In this document: piece by piece, positions 17,876-26,610 of the stretch
How positions within the stretch are numbered: position 1 is the stretch's first letter
Layout of the letters: the number at the start of each line of letters is the position of its first letter
DNA from: Betaproteobacteria bacterium HGW-Betaproteobacteria-9
GTDB taxonomy: Bacteria; Pseudomonadota; Gammaproteobacteria; Burkholderiales; Burkholderiaceae_C
Length of the DNA stretch: 64,000 nucleotides
Direction of reading: 5' to 3'
Assembly (NCBI GenBank): GCA_002842215.1
Contig: PHCC01000024.1
Location: forward strand, 1 to 64,000
Translations under genes and position numbers: made by a program
Notes under the pieces: generated by a model
Seen by the model: only the letters and a program-made list of their open reading frames with translations
Database searches by the model: none
Told to the model about the DNA's origin: nothing

Positions 17876-17925
17876 TTACATGCAGGTTGCATGCAAATTC
17901 AATGTAACATACAAGCTGCATGTAT
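17876..17925. promoter_or_regulatory. Paired TetR-type operators between the VOC gene and tetR
   Basis: ATACAAGCTGCATGTAT (17909-17925) is a 17-bp near-palindrome, with 14 of 17 positions symmetric around a central base. The site TTACATGCAGGTTGCAT (17876-17892) is its reverse complement at 14 of 17 positions. The outer arms TACATGCAG (17877-17885) and CTGCATGTA (17916-17924) form a perfect inverted repeat. Both sites lie in the 83-bp gap between divergent genes, as expected for the adjacent TetR-family repressor. Confidence 0.55.
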
Positions 17926-17937
17926 AAAAGAGCCGCC

Positions 17938-18516
17938 ATGAACCGTCGATCGCAGGGAGAACGCACCGAAACCACCCGGGCCGCGCTGGTGCAGGCCGCG
18001 CGGGGGCTGTTCGAGGAGCGTGGCTACGCCGGCACCGGCACGCCCGAGATCGTGGCGGCGGCCAACGTGACGCGCGGTGCGCTCTACCACCACTTCACCG
18101 ACAAGGCCGAGCTGTTCGAGGCGGTGGCGCGGCAGCTGGCGCAGGAGGTGGCGGACGAGATCGCCCGGCAGGCCAGCGGGCACAGCGATCCGGTCGAGGC
18201 CCTGATGGCCGGCGCCCAGGCTTATTTCGCGGCCATGGCAGGGCGCGGGCGGGCCCGCCTGCTGCTGCTGGAAGCGCCCGCCGTGCTCAGGGCCGAGCAG
18301 GTGATGGCGTTGAACGATGTCGCCGGATTGGGCGCCCTGCAGGAAGGCTTGCAAGAGGCGCTGCAGGGCGATGACAAGACCGCGGCGCCGCTGCGCGAGC
18401 TCGCCGTGCTGTTGTCGGCGGCGTTCGACCGCGCGGCGCTGGCGATCGCTCGGGGCGAATCCGCTGCGCCTTACGAACAGGCGATCCGCCTGTTGCTGTC
18501 GCGCCTGGTCGCCTGA
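17938..18516 (+). CDS. TetR-family transcriptional repressor
   Basis: A 192-residue TetR-family protein. The N-terminal helix-turn-helix region is clear (ETTRAALVQAARGLFEERGY ... GTPEIVAAANVTRGALYHHFTDKAELFEAV, about residues 10-56), and the remaining helices form a variable ligand-binding domain. The ATG at 17938 is preferred; an in-frame ATG at 17920 falls inside the palindromic operator. It is divergent from the VOC gene, which it probably represses. It interrupts the liuR-to-thioesterase part of the leucine regulon but has no LiuR-type site of its own, so this pair looks like an independent module. Confidence 0.9.
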   Translation: MNRRSQGERTETTRAALVQAARGLFEERGYAGTGTPEIVAAANVTRGALYHHFTDKAELFEAVARQLAQEVADEIARQASGHSDPVEALMAGAQAYFAAMAGRGRARLLLLEAPAVLRAEQVMALNDVAGLGALQEGLQEALQGDDKTAAPLRELAVLLSAAFDRAALAIARGESAAPYEQAIRLLLSRLVA

Positions 18517-18557
18517 GCGTGCATCTGGCCCATGGTCCGGTCAGGGTTGCCCCGGGC

Positions 18558-18587
18558 TTGGCGAACCCGGTATGCATGGGTCATAAT
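18558..18587 (+). promoter_or_regulatory. Sigma70-type promoter of the thioesterase-liuA transcript
   Basis: TTGGCG (18558-18563) and CATAAT (18582-18587) are separated by 18 bases, a plausible -35/-10 pair. The LiuR-type palindrome starts on the very next base, so it would cover the transcription start, a classic repressor arrangement. This is a sequence prediction only. Confidence 0.5.
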
Positions 18588-18607
18588 TGACGTTTACGTA
18601 AACGTAA
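18588..18607. promoter_or_regulatory. LiuR-type operator before the thioesterase-liuA genes
   Basis: TGACGTTTACGTAAACGTAA is a palindrome with one mismatched pair, directly downstream of the predicted -10 element and 14 bases before the thioesterase start codon. It matches the operator at 16854-16873 in 18 of 20 positions, so the same regulator, LiuR, should bind both. Confidence 0.75.
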
Positions 18608-18620
18608 ATTGAATCCACCC

Positions 18621-19067
18621 ATGACTGAGCCAGTGAATCCGAATCACGCCCTGCGCCAGCGCGTGCAGACCAGCCTGGACCGCCAGGGCATGATGCAGGC
18701 GCTGGGTGTGCGGCTGCTGGCCGTGGCGCCGGGCACCGTGACGCTGGCGTTGCCCTACTCCGACCGCGTGACGCAGCAGCAGGGCGGGTTCCATGGCGGC
18801 GCCATGGGTGCGCTGGCCGACATCGCCGGGGGCTACGCGGCCCTCACCGTGGCGCCCGAAGGCATGGAGGTCACCACCGTGGAATACAAGATCAACTTCC
18901 TCGCGGCCTTTCAGGGCGGCGAGCTGCAGGCCACCGGTCATGTGACCAAGGCCGGCAAACGCATCATCGTGACCACCGCCGAGGTGGTGCATGTAGCGGC
19001 CGACGGCAAGCGCTCGGACTGCGCCGTGATGCAGCAGACGCTGGTGCCTGTGCCCAAGACGTATTGA
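18621..19067 (+). CDS. PaaI-type hotdog thioesterase
   Basis: A 148-residue hotdog-fold thioesterase. The conserved segment [20 protein letters not shown] (near residue 55) is the typical PaaI/YdiI family active-site region, followed by the long beta-sheet part [20 protein letters not shown]. Such enzymes hydrolyse acyl-CoA thioesters and can free CoA trapped in dead-end intermediates. The ATG at 18621 (MTEPVNP) is used; an in-frame TTG at 18609 would overlap the operator. As first gene behind the LiuR-type operator, it is probably co-transcribed with liuA and induced during leucine or isovalerate breakdown. Confidence 0.88.
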   Translation: MTEPVNPNHALRQRVQTSLDRQGMMQALGVRLLAVAPGTVTLALPYSDRVTQQQGGFHGGAMGALADIAGGYAALTVAPEGMEVTTVEYKINFLAAFQGGELQATGHVTKAGKRIIVTTAEVVHVAADGKRSDCAVMQQTLVPVPKTY

Positions 19068-19090
19068 CTGTTTTTTACTTCTCATCAGCA

Positions 19091-19127
19091 CTCACCCCGG
19101 CCCTCTCCCAGAGGGATAGGGGGGTGA
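19091..19127. repeat. CTCACCCC-type palindromic repeat
   Basis: TCACCCC (19092-19098) pairs with GGGGTGA (19121-19127), and the interior carries CCCTCTCCC followed by GGG. It is an intergenic element of the widespread CTCACCCC...CTCTCCC REP-like type. A related hairpin is at 44900-44940. It lies between the thioesterase and liuA and could act on mRNA stability. Confidence 0.5.
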
Positions 19128-19153
19128 AAACCCAAACCTCCAGGAGAAACGAC

Positions 19154-20335
19154 ATGAACAACCTGCCCGGCCTCAATTTCCAACTCGGTGAAGACATCGA
19201 CGCCTTGCGCGACGCGGTGCGCGAATTCGCGCAGGCCGAGATCGCGCCGCGCGCCGCCGAGATCGACAAGAACGACCAGTTCCCGATGGACTGCTGGCGC
19301 AAGATGGGCGAGCTGGGTGTGCTGGGCATCACCGTGCCCGAGCAGTACGGCGGCGCCAACATGGGCTACCTGGCGCACATGGTGGCCATGGAAGAGATCA
19401 GCCGCGCCAGTGCTTCGGTCGGCTTGAGCTATGGCGCGCACAGCAACCTGTGCGTGAACCAGATCAACCGCAACGGCACGCCCGAGCAGAAGGCCAAATA
19501 CCTGCCCAAGCTGATCAGCGGCGAACACGTGGGCGCGCTCGCGATGAGCGAGCCGGGCGCCGGCTCGGACGTCATCAGCATGAAGCTGAAGGCCGAAGAC
19601 AAGGGCGGTTATTACCTGCTCAACGGCAACAAGATGTGGATCACCAACGGCCCCGACGCCGACACCCTGGTGGTCTACGCCAAGAGCGAGCCCGAGATGG
19701 GGGCGCGTGGCGTCACCGCCTTCCTGATCGAAAAGGGCATGCCCGGTTTCAGCATCGCGCAGAAGCTCGACAAACTGGGCATGCGTGGCAGCCACACCGG
19801 CGAGCTGGTGTTCCAGAACGTCGAGGTGCCGGCACAGAACATCTTGGGTGGACTGAACATGGGCGCCAAGGTGCTGATGAGTGGGCTGGACTACGAGCGC
19901 GCCGTGCTCACCGGCGGCCCGCTGGGCATCATGCAGTCGGTCATGGACAACGTGATTCCCTACATCCACGACCGCAAGCAGTTTGGCCAGAGCATCGGCG
20001 AGTTCCAGCTCATCCAGGGCAAGGTCGCCGACATGTACACCGTGCTGCAGGCCGCGCGCAGCTTCGCCTACACCGTGGCCAAAAACCTCGATTTACTGGG
20101 CACCGACCACGTGCGCCAGGTGCGCAAGGACTGCGCCTCGGTGATCCTCTGGACGGCTGAGAAAGCCACCTGGATGGCGGGCGAGGGCGTGCAGATTTAC
20201 GGCGGCAACGGCTACATCAACGAGTACCCGCTGGGCCGTTTGTGGCGCGACGCCAAGCTGTACGAGATCGGCGCCGGCACCTCCGAAATCCGCCGCATGC
20301 TGATCGGGCGCGAGCTGTTTGCCGAAACCTGCTGA
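19154..20335 (+). CDS. liuA: Isovaleryl-CoA dehydrogenase
   Basis: A 393-residue FAD-dependent acyl-CoA dehydrogenase that oxidises isovaleryl-CoA to 3-methylcrotonyl-CoA in leucine degradation. The length and sequence fit [39 protein letters not shown] (flavin-binding), [17 protein letters not shown], the catalytic-base region [14 protein letters not shown] (Glu at about 247, the position used in isovaleryl-CoA dehydrogenases rather than the C-terminal Glu of most acyl-CoA dehydrogenases), and [28 protein letters not shown]. Start ATG at 19154 has a good ribosome-binding site (AGGAGA). It follows the thioesterase and belongs to the LiuR regulon; the rest of the pathway is at 38.2-45.8 kb. 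Confidence 0.94.
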   Translation: MNNLPGLNFQLGEDIDALRDAVREFAQAEIAPRAAEIDKNDQFPMDCWRKMGELGVLGITVPEQYGGANMGYLAHMVAMEEISRASASVGLSYGAHSNLCVNQINRNGTPEQKAKYLPKLISGEHVGALAMSEPGAGSDVISMKLKAEDKGGYYLLNGNKMWITNGPDADTLVVYAKSEPEMGARGVTAFLIEKGMPGFSIAQKLDKLGMRGSHTGELVFQNVEVPAQNILGGLNMGAKVLMSGLDYERAVLTGGPLGIMQSVMDNVIPYIHDRKQFGQSIGEFQLIQGKVADMYTVLQAARSFAYTVAKNLDLLGTDHVRQVRKDCASVILWTAEKATWMAGEGVQIYGGNGYINEYPLGRLWRDAKLYEIGAGTSEIRRMLIGRELFAETC

Positions 20336-20397
20336 TCACCGGGTGAAACGGCCTTGCCCGACAATGACAGGACCGATTCACCACCATCGATTTCGAC

Positions 20398-21066
20398 ATG
20401 AGCGCCACCCTGCAAGACCTGTTTGACCACAACCGCGAATGGGCCGCGGCCATGGTTCGCGAGAAGCCCACCTTCTTCACCGATCTGCTGGCCCAGCAGA
20501 GCCCGCAATACATGTGGATCGGCTGTTCCGACAGCCGCGTGCCGGCGAACCAGATCACCGGTCTGGCCCCGGGCGAAGTGTTCGTGCACCGCAACGTGGC
20601 CAACGTGGTGGTGCCGACCGATCTGAACTGCCTGTCCACCATCCAGTTCGCGGTGGACCAGTTGCAGGTGAAGCACCTGATGGTGGTGGGGCACTACGGC
20701 TGCGGCGGCGTGAAGGCGGCCTTGAACGACACCCGTGTCGGCCTGGCCGACAACTGGCTGCGCCACATCAAGGACGTGCGCGACCGCCACGCCGCGCTCA
20801 TCGCGGCCACGCCCGAGGACTTCCGCGTCGAGGTGCTCTGCGAACTCAACGCCATCGAGCAGGTGATGAACGTGGCCCAGACCACGGTGGTGCAGGACGC
20901 CTGGGCGCGTGGCCAGTCGCTCACGCTGCACGCCTGGGTCTACGCCCTGAGCGACGGCCTGTTGCGCGACATGCTGATGACGGTGGATGGCGCCGGCGGG
21001 CTGGAGTCGATCTACCAGGCCGCCCTGGCGGGCGTGGCCGCCAAGCGCCGGAACACGGCTGCCTAG
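20398..21066 (+). CDS. can: Beta-class carbonic anhydrase
   Basis: A 222-residue beta-carbonic anhydrase interconverting CO2 and bicarbonate. All zinc ligands and the Asp-Arg dyad are seen: [10 protein letters not shown] (C43, D45, R47) and [10 protein letters not shown] (H99, C102). Length matches E. coli Can (220). No signal peptide, so cytoplasmic. It lies 62 bases after liuA in the same direction. In this setting it may supply bicarbonate to the biotin-dependent 3-methylcrotonyl-CoA carboxylase encoded later in the window (inference from context; it may also simply be the housekeeping enzyme). Confidence 0.95.
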   Translation: MSATLQDLFDHNREWAAAMVREKPTFFTDLLAQQSPQYMWIGCSDSRVPANQITGLAPGEVFVHRNVANVVVPTDLNCLSTIQFAVDQLQVKHLMVVGHYGCGGVKAALNDTRVGLADNWLRHIKDVRDRHAALIAATPEDFRVEVLCELNAIEQVMNVAQTTVVQDAWARGQSLTLHAWVYALSDGLLRDMLMTVDGAGGLESIYQAALAGVAAKRRNTAA

Positions 21067-21097
21067 AGCGGCTGAGACAGCCGCCCCAAGGCCCAGC

Positions 21098-22933
21098 ATG
21101 TTTCCCCAGCGACTCGACTCCACCGTGGCCTACGCCATCGCCAAGGCGATGATGGACGGCTTCAACCGCCACTACCGGCTGTTCCGCACCGAGTCGGCGC
21201 GCGCCAAACACCGCTTCGAGACGCGCGACTGGCGCGGCCAGCAGCGCGCACAGCGCGAGCGCATCGAGTTCTACGACCTGCGCGTCAACGAATGCGTGAT
21301 GCGCCTGCACAAGGAGTTCAAGGCCGAGCAGCAACCCATGGACGTGTGGGAGCAGGTCAAGCTGCACTACATCGGCCTGCTGGTCAACCACCACCAGCCC
21401 GAGCTGGCCGAGACCTTCTTCAACTCGGTCTGCACCAAGATCCTGCAGCGGGCCTATTTCCAGAACGACTTCATCTTCGTGCGCCCGGCGGTGTCCACCG
21501 AGTACATCGAAAACGAGGAGCCGCGGGCCCTGCCCACCTACCGCTGCCATTACCCGACCGCCGACAACATGGAGGCCGAGGTGCTGCGCATGATCGCGGA
21601 CTTCGACCTGCGCGTGCCGTTCGAAGATCTCACGCGCGACGCCCACCTGGTGCTCGAAGCCATGAAGCCGCACTTCGACCACGTGAAACTGCGTGCCAAC
21701 TTCCAGTTCCAGGTGCTCTCGGGCCTGTTCTTCCGCAACAAGGGCGCTTACGTGGTCGGCAAGATCATCAACGGTTTTCAGGAAGTGCCGTTCGCGCTGC
21801 CCATCCTGCACAACGAAGACGGATTGCTGGTGGTGGACGCGGCGCTGTTCGGTGAAGACGACCTGCTGATCCTCTTCAGCTTTGCGCGCGCCTACTTCAT
21901 GGTGGACATGGAGATCCCCAGCGCCTACGTGCAGTTTTTGCGCAGCATGATGCCGCGCAAGCCACGCGCCGAGTTCTACAACGCGCTCGGTCTGGCCAAG
22001 CAGGGCAAGACGCTGTTCTACCGCGACTTCCTGTTCCACATGCGGCACAGCACGGACAAGTTCCGCATCGCGCCGGGCATCAAGGGCATGGTGATGCTGG
22101 TGTTCGACCTGCCGAGCTTTCCGTTTGTTTTCAAGGTCATCAAGGATTTCTACCCGCCGCAGAAAGACACCACGCGCGAGCAGATCCGTGGCAAGTACCT
22201 GCTGGTGAAACAGCACGACCGCGTGGGCCGCATGGCCGACACGCTCGAGTTTTCGGAGGTGGGTTTCCCGCGTGAGCGCTTCACCGACGAGTTGATCGCC
22301 GAGATCCAGAAGTTCGCGCCGAGTCAGCTGGAGATCAGTGACCGCAACGGTGACGGTGACATCGAGGTCATCCTCAAGCATTGCTACATCGAGCGGCGCA
22401 TGATCCCGCTCAACATCTATCTGCAGGAGGCATTTGACGCACTGCGGGGCGAGGGGGCGGACGACCTATCGCTCAAGCGCGCGCGCCAGCAGCTCACCCG
22501 CGCCGTGGTGGAGTACGGCAACGCCATCAAAGACCTGGTGGCGGCCAACATCTTCCCGGGTGACATGCTGTGGAAGAACTTCGGTATCACGCGCCACGGC
22601 AAGGTGGTGTTCTACGACTACGACGAGATCGAGTACATCACCGACTGCAACTTCCGCCGTGTGCCGGCGCCGCGCAATGATGAAGACGAGATGTCGGGCG
22701 AGGTCTGGTACTCGGTGGGCCCGCACGATGTGTTTCCCGAGACCTTCGGCCCCTTCCTGCTGGGCAACCCGCTGGTGCGCGAAGAGTTCATGAAGCACCA
22801 CGCGGACTTGCTCGACGCCGGGTTCTGGCAAGCTCACAAGGAACGCATTGCCGACGGCCATGTGTTCGACGTTTTCCCCTACGAGCGCGACCGGCGCTTT
22901 CATGTCCAGGCGGACAAAGAACTCCTGGCCTGA
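21098..22933 (+). CDS. aceK: Isocitrate dehydrogenase kinase/phosphatase
   Basis: A 611-residue bifunctional kinase/phosphatase that phosphorylates isocitrate dehydrogenase and so directs carbon into the glyoxylate bypass during growth on acetyl-CoA-yielding substrates. Family blocks seen include [32 protein letters not shown], the kinase core [27 protein letters not shown] region near residue 330-350, and [20 protein letters not shown] near residue 505. Slightly longer than E. coli AceK (578). Start ATG at 21098 (MFPQRLDS) follows can by 31 bases. The aceBA genes are not here. Placement inside the leucine/acyl-CoA operon makes sense because leucine breakdown yields acetyl-CoA and acetoacetate. 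Confidence 0.95.
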   Translation: MFPQRLDSTVAYAIAKAMMDGFNRHYRLFRTESARAKHRFETRDWRGQQRAQRERIEFYDLRVNECVMRLHKEFKAEQQPMDVWEQVKLHYIGLLVNHHQPELAETFFNSVCTKILQRAYFQNDFIFVRPAVSTEYIENEEPRALPTYRCHYPTADNMEAEVLRMIADFDLRVPFEDLTRDAHLVLEAMKPHFDHVKLRANFQFQVLSGLFFRNKGAYVVGKIINGFQEVPFALPILHNEDGLLVVDAALFGEDDLLILFSFARAYFMVDMEIPSAYVQFLRSMMPRKPRAEFYNALGLAKQGKTLFYRDFLFHMRHSTDKFRIAPGIKGMVMLVFDLPSFPFVFKVIKDFYPPQKDTTREQIRGKYLLVKQHDRVGRMADTLEFSEVGFPRERFTDELIAEIQKFAPSQLEISDRNGDGDIEVILKHCYIERRMIPLNIYLQEAFDALRGEGADDLSLKRARQQLTRAVVEYGNAIKDLVAANIFPGDMLWKNFGITRHGKVVFYDYDEIEYITDCNFRRVPAPRNDEDEMSGEVWYSVGPHDVFPETFGPFLLGNPLVREEFMKHHADLLDAGFWQAHKERIADGHVFDVFPYERDRRFHVQADKELLA

Positions 22934-22964
22934 CCCTTTCCCCCACTTTTGAATGGAGACTCCC

Positions 22965-24155
22965 ATGACCACTTCCACCGATCCCATCGTCATCGTCGGC
23001 GCCGCGCGCACCCCCATGGGTTCGTTCCAGAGCGACTTCGCTTCCCAGTCCGCACACGATCTCGGCGGCGTGGCCATCCAGGCTGCGGTCGAACGCAGTG
23101 GCGTGGACAAGTCGCTGGTCGATGAAGTGCTGTTCGGCAACTGCCTGATGGCCGGCCAGGGCCAGGCGCCCGCGCGGCAGGCCGCACTCAAGGGCGGGTT
23201 GCCGCTGTCGGCCGGCGCGGTGACGCTGTCCAAGATGTGCGGCTCGGGCATGAAAGCCACCATGCTCGCCCACGACATGCTGCTGGCCGGCAGCGCCACG
23301 GTGATGGTGTCGGGCGGCATGGAGAGCATGACCAACGCGCCCTACCTGATGCTCAAGGGCCGCGGCGGCTACCGCATGGGCCACGACAAGATCTACGACC
23401 ACATGATGCTCGACGGCCTGGAAGACGCCTACGAAGCCGGCCGCAGCATGGGCACCTTCGGCGAAGACTGCGCCGCCAAATACAGCTTCACCCGCGAGCA
23501 GCAGGACGCCTTCGCCATCGCCTCGGTGACGCGCGCCAAGGCCGCCACTGAGAGCGGTGCCTTTGCCAAAGAGATCGCGCCCGTGACGGTGAAAGACCGC
23601 AGCGGCGAACGCGTGGTGTCCACCGACGAAGGCCCGGGCAAGGTCAAGCTCGACAAGGTCACCTCGCTCAAACCCGCGTTCAAGAAAGACGGCACCATCA
23701 CCGCCGCCTCCAGCTCGTCGATCAACGACGGCGCAGCGGCGCTGGTGCTGATGCGCGCCTCGACCGCGAAGGCGCAGGGCCTGAAGCCGCTGGCCCGTAT
23801 CGTCGGCCACGCCACACACGCGCAGGAACCCAACTGGTTCGCCACCGCGCCCGTGGGCGCCACGCAGAAGCTGTTGGCCAAGACCGGCTGGTCCGTGGGC
23901 GACGTGGACCTGTGGGAGATCAACGAAGCCTTTGCCGTGGTGCCCATGGCGCTGATGACCGAGTTGTCGATCCCGCACGAGAAGGTCAACGTCAACGGCG
24001 GCGCCTGCGCGCTGGGTCATCCCATCGGCGCGAGCGGGGCGCGCATCCTCGTCACGCTGCTGCACGCGCTGCAGGCGCGTGGCGGCAAGAAGGGTGTGGC
24101 CACCTTGTGCATCGGCGGCGGCGAAGCCACCGCCATGGCGATTGAACTGGTCTGA
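22965..24155 (+). CDS. Acetyl-CoA C-acetyltransferase (thiolase)
   Basis: A 396-residue biosynthetic/degradative-type thiolase. The acyl-accepting Cys is in LSKMCGSGMKA (about residue 91), the catalytic His in NGGACALGHPIGASG (about 350) and the second Cys in TLCIGGGEATA (about 385). It would condense two acetyl-CoA or cleave acetoacetyl-CoA, consistent with the end of leucine catabolism (acetoacetate) or with polyhydroxybutyrate/ketone metabolism. The ATG at 22965 is preferred because GGAG lies 8 bases upstream; an in-frame ATG at 22953 is possible. It is part of the liuA-can-aceK run. Confidence 0.93.
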   Translation: MTTSTDPIVIVGAARTPMGSFQSDFASQSAHDLGGVAIQAAVERSGVDKSLVDEVLFGNCLMAGQGQAPARQAALKGGLPLSAGAVTLSKMCGSGMKATMLAHDMLLAGSATVMVSGGMESMTNAPYLMLKGRGGYRMGHDKIYDHMMLDGLEDAYEAGRSMGTFGEDCAAKYSFTREQQDAFAIASVTRAKAATESGAFAKEIAPVTVKDRSGERVVSTDEGPGKVKLDKVTSLKPAFKKDGTITAASSSSINDGAAALVLMRASTAKAQGLKPLARIVGHATHAQEPNWFATAPVGATQKLLAKTGWSVGDVDLWEINEAFAVVPMALMTELSIPHEKVNVNGGACALGHPIGASGARILVTLLHALQARGGKKGVATLCIGGGEATAMAIELV

Positions 24156-24177
24156 ATCCGGCCGGCGGCTCGCGAGC

Positions 24178-24556
24178 ATGTTTTCCCACGTTTTCATGGG
24201 CGTGTCCGACTTCGACCGGGCCCTGGCCTTCTACAGACCGGTGATGGACGCGCTGGGTTTGCTGGAGCGCTTCTGCGAACCGGAGCGCCCCTGGGCCGGT
24301 TGGCATGCCGAAAGCGGGCAGCGACCGCTGTTCGTGATTGCGCGACCGTTCGAGGGCGTGCACGCACCGGGCAACGGCCAGATGGTGGCGTTTGCCGCCC
24401 GTAGTCGGAGTCAGGTGGACGATGTGCACCGGCTGGCAACGTCCCGAAGGGGCGCCCGGCTTGCGCCCCGAGTACCACGCCCACTACTACGGCGCCTACT
24501 TCCGCGATCCGGACGGCAACAAACTCTGTGTGGCTTGCCACCAGCCTGAGACATGA
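24178..24556 (+). pseudogene. VOC-family protein, frameshifted
   Basis: The first frame (ATG at 24178) reads MFSHVFMGVSDFDRALAFYR and continues as a normal VOC/glyoxalase-like domain to about 24430 (MVAFAARSRSQVDDVHRLA). It then loses similarity, while the +1 frame picks up the expected family ending (EGAPGLRPEYHAHYYG, then FRDPDGNKLCVACH) and stops at 24556. Relatives have a short AAALAxGGxDEGAPGLR-like linker at this point, so a small deletion plus frameshift between about 24430 and 24450 is likely. The stop codon overlaps the start of the SDR gene (ATGA), showing this was a normal operon member. Sequencing error is the alternative. Confidence 0.7.
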
Positions 24557-25221
24557 GCACGGTGTTGATCATTGGCGCGTCGCGCGGCATCGGCCTCGAA
24601 TTCGTGCGCCAGTACCGCGAGGCGGGCGAGCGTGTGATCGCCACCGCGCGCGATGACGTGGGGCTGGAGCGCCTGCGCGCGCTCGGTGCCGAGCCGCTGC
24701 GGCTGGATGTGGCGCAGCCCGCCAGCGTGAGCGGCCTCTCGTGGCAACTCGATGGCGAGAAACTGGATGTGGCGCTGTACGTGGCTGGCGTGATCGATCG
24801 CGCCAGTGCCACCACGCCACCCCCGCAACAGACCTTTGACCGCGTGATGCACACCAATGTGATGGGTGCCATGCAGGTGATTCCGCAGGTGTTGCCCCTG
24901 GTGGAAGATGCCGGCGGCGTGTTCGGTGCGCTGTCCAGCGCCATGAGCCAGATCGGCAGCGTGCCGGGCAGCAACAGCTGGCTGTACCGTGTGAGCAAGG
25001 CGGCGCTGAACATGGCGGTGAGCAGCGCACGATTCGACTACCCGAAGGCCCGGCTGGTGGCGCTGGACCCGGGCTGGGTGCAGACCGACATGGGCGGCGG
25101 CGCTGCGCCGCTGACGGCCGAGGCCAGCGTGCGCGGTTTGCGCGCCGTGCTCGCCAGCGTGACACCCGAAGACAATGGTCGCCTGATCCACCACGACGGC
25201 CGGCGCGCCGAGCACTGGTAA
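24553..25221 (+). CDS. Short-chain dehydrogenase/reductase
   Basis: A 222-residue classical SDR. The NAD(P)-binding motif is GASRGIGLE (residues 8-16), the structural NNAG-type segment is YVAGVIDRA, the catalytic Ser lies in ALSSAMSQIGS and the YxxxK pair in YRVSKAALN. A Rossmann-fold oxidoreductase of unknown substrate; sequence resembles small CsgA/sniffer-like SDRs. The start overlaps the stop of the broken VOC gene by four bases, and the acyl-CoA dehydrogenase follows 30 bases later, so it belongs to the acyl-CoA catabolic run. Confidence 0.9.
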   Translation: MSTVLIIGASRGIGLEFVRQYREAGERVIATARDDVGLERLRALGAEPLRLDVAQPASVSGLSWQLDGEKLDVALYVAGVIDRASATTPPPQQTFDRVMHTNVMGAMQVIPQVLPLVEDAGGVFGALSSAMSQIGSVPGSNSWLYRVSKAALNMAVSSARFDYPKARLVALDPGWVQTDMGGGAAPLTAEASVRGLRAVLASVTPEDNGRLIHHDGRRAEHW

Positions 25222-25251
25222 GACTTTCAAAACACCAACGAGACACACAAC

Positions 25252-26379
25252 ATGCTGCTGACCGAAGACCAGGTGATGATCCGCGACGCCGTGCGCGCCT
25301 TTGCCCAGGAACAGCTCTGGCCCAACGCCGCGAAGTGGGACAAGGAACACCATTTCCCGAAGGACGTGCACAAGGGCCTGGCCGAACTGGGCGCCTACGG
25401 CATCTGCGTGCCCGAGGCGCTGGGCGGCGCGGGGCTGGACTACCAGACGCTGGCCATCGTGCTCGAAGAGATCGCCGCCGGCGACGGCGGCACCAGCACT
25501 GTGATCAGCGTGACCAACTGCCCGGTCAACGCCATCCTGATGCGCTACGGCAACGCCCAGCAGCAAGAGCAGTGGCTGCGCCCACTGGCCGCCGGCCAGA
25601 TGCTCGGCGCTTTCTGCCTGACCGAGCCACACGTGGGTTCCGACGCTTCCGCACTGCGCACCACGGCCGTGAAACAGGGCGACGAGTACGTGATCAACGG
25701 CGTCAAGCAGTTCATCACCAGCGGCAAAAACGGCGACGTGGCCATCGTCATCGCGGTGACGGACAAGGGCGCTGGCAAAAAAGGCATGAGCGCTTTCATC
25801 GTGCCCACCGCGGCGCCGGGTTATGTGGTGGCGCGTCTGGAAGACAAACTCGGTCAACACAGCAGCGACACGGCGCAGATCAACTTCGACAACTGTCGCA
25901 TCCCGGCCGAGAACCTGATCGGCGCTGAGGGCGAGGGCTACAGGATCGCGCTCAGCGCGCTCGAAGGCGGGCGCATCGGTATTGCGTCGCAAAGCATCGG
26001 CATGGCGCGCAGCGCGTTCGAATGCGCGGTGACCTACGCGAAGCAGCGCGAGAGCTTCGGCCAGCCCATCTTCAACCACCAGGCGGTGGGCTTCAAACTG
26101 GCCGAGATGGCCACACAGATTGAGGCCGCGCGGGCCCTCACCCACCACGCCGCCGCCTTGCGCGACGCCGGTCAGCCCTGTCTGAAAGAGGCGGCCATGG
26201 CCAAGCTGTTTGCCAGCGAGATGGCCGAACAGGTCTGCTCGCAGGCGATCCAGGTGCACGGTGGTTACGGTTACGTGAGCGACTTCCCGGTCGAGCGCAT
26301 CTACCGCGACGTGCGCGTCTGCCAGATCTACGAAGGCACAAGCGACGTACAAAAAATCATCATCCAGCGAGCGCTGTAG
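25252..26379 (+). CDS. Acyl-CoA dehydrogenase (short/branched-chain type)
   Basis: A 375-residue FAD-dependent acyl-CoA dehydrogenase. Visible blocks: CVPEALGGAGLDYQTLAIVLEE, FCLTEPHVGSDASALRT (flavin contact), INGVKQFITSGKNGDVA, RESFGQPIFNHQAVGFKLAEM, VHGGYGYVSDFPVERIYRDVRV and the C-terminal YEGTSDVQK, whose Glu is the usual catalytic base of short-chain acyl-CoA dehydrogenases. It is therefore distinct from liuA, where the base is in the middle of the protein. Likely substrates are butyryl-CoA or 2-methyl-branched acyl-CoAs (inference). Last gene of the run that starts at 18621; a repeat-rich gap separates it from trkA. Confidence 0.92.
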   Translation: MLLTEDQVMIRDAVRAFAQEQLWPNAAKWDKEHHFPKDVHKGLAELGAYGICVPEALGGAGLDYQTLAIVLEEIAAGDGGTSTVISVTNCPVNAILMRYGNAQQQEQWLRPLAAGQMLGAFCLTEPHVGSDASALRTTAVKQGDEYVINGVKQFITSGKNGDVAIVIAVTDKGAGKKGMSAFIVPTAAPGYVVARLEDKLGQHSSDTAQINFDNCRIPAENLIGAEGEGYRIALSALEGGRIGIASQSIGMARSAFECAVTYAKQRESFGQPIFNHQAVGFKLAEMATQIEAARALTHHAAALRDAGQPCLKEAAMAKLFASEMAEQVCSQAIQVHGGYGYVSDFPVERIYRDVRVCQIYEGTSDVQKIIIQRAL

Positions 26380-26610
26380 GCAGGCTCACCCCCGCCGCGC
26401 TGCGGGCGACCCCCTCCAGGGGGCGGCACTGGCGGCCCGGCAAAGCCGGTTCCGCGGTGCCCTTGGACCAACTCCCCTTCCGGCGCGAAATGTCTTCTAC
26501 GCGGGATGCCGTGGAACCGGCTTTGCCGGGCCACAGGCATCGTCCCCCCTCTGGGGGGAAGCCGCGAAGCGGCGCAGGGGGAGCCCTGGCTCAGGGGTAA
26601 CATCCACCCC
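26380..26610. repeat. Intergenic GC-rich repeat with 24-bp inverted arms
   Basis: The gap between the acyl-CoA dehydrogenase and trkA holds two copies, in opposite orientation, of a 24-base unit (GGCCCGGCAAAGCCGG then TTCC, G/A, CGG) at 26434-26457 and 26509-26532, matching at 23 of 24 positions. Each is flanked by C-run/G-run blocks such as CCCCCC...GGGGGG (26542-26557). The right half (26509-26581), reverse complemented, matches the element at 38108-38181 closely. It could terminate transcription in both directions. No gene is seen here. Confidence 0.65.
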
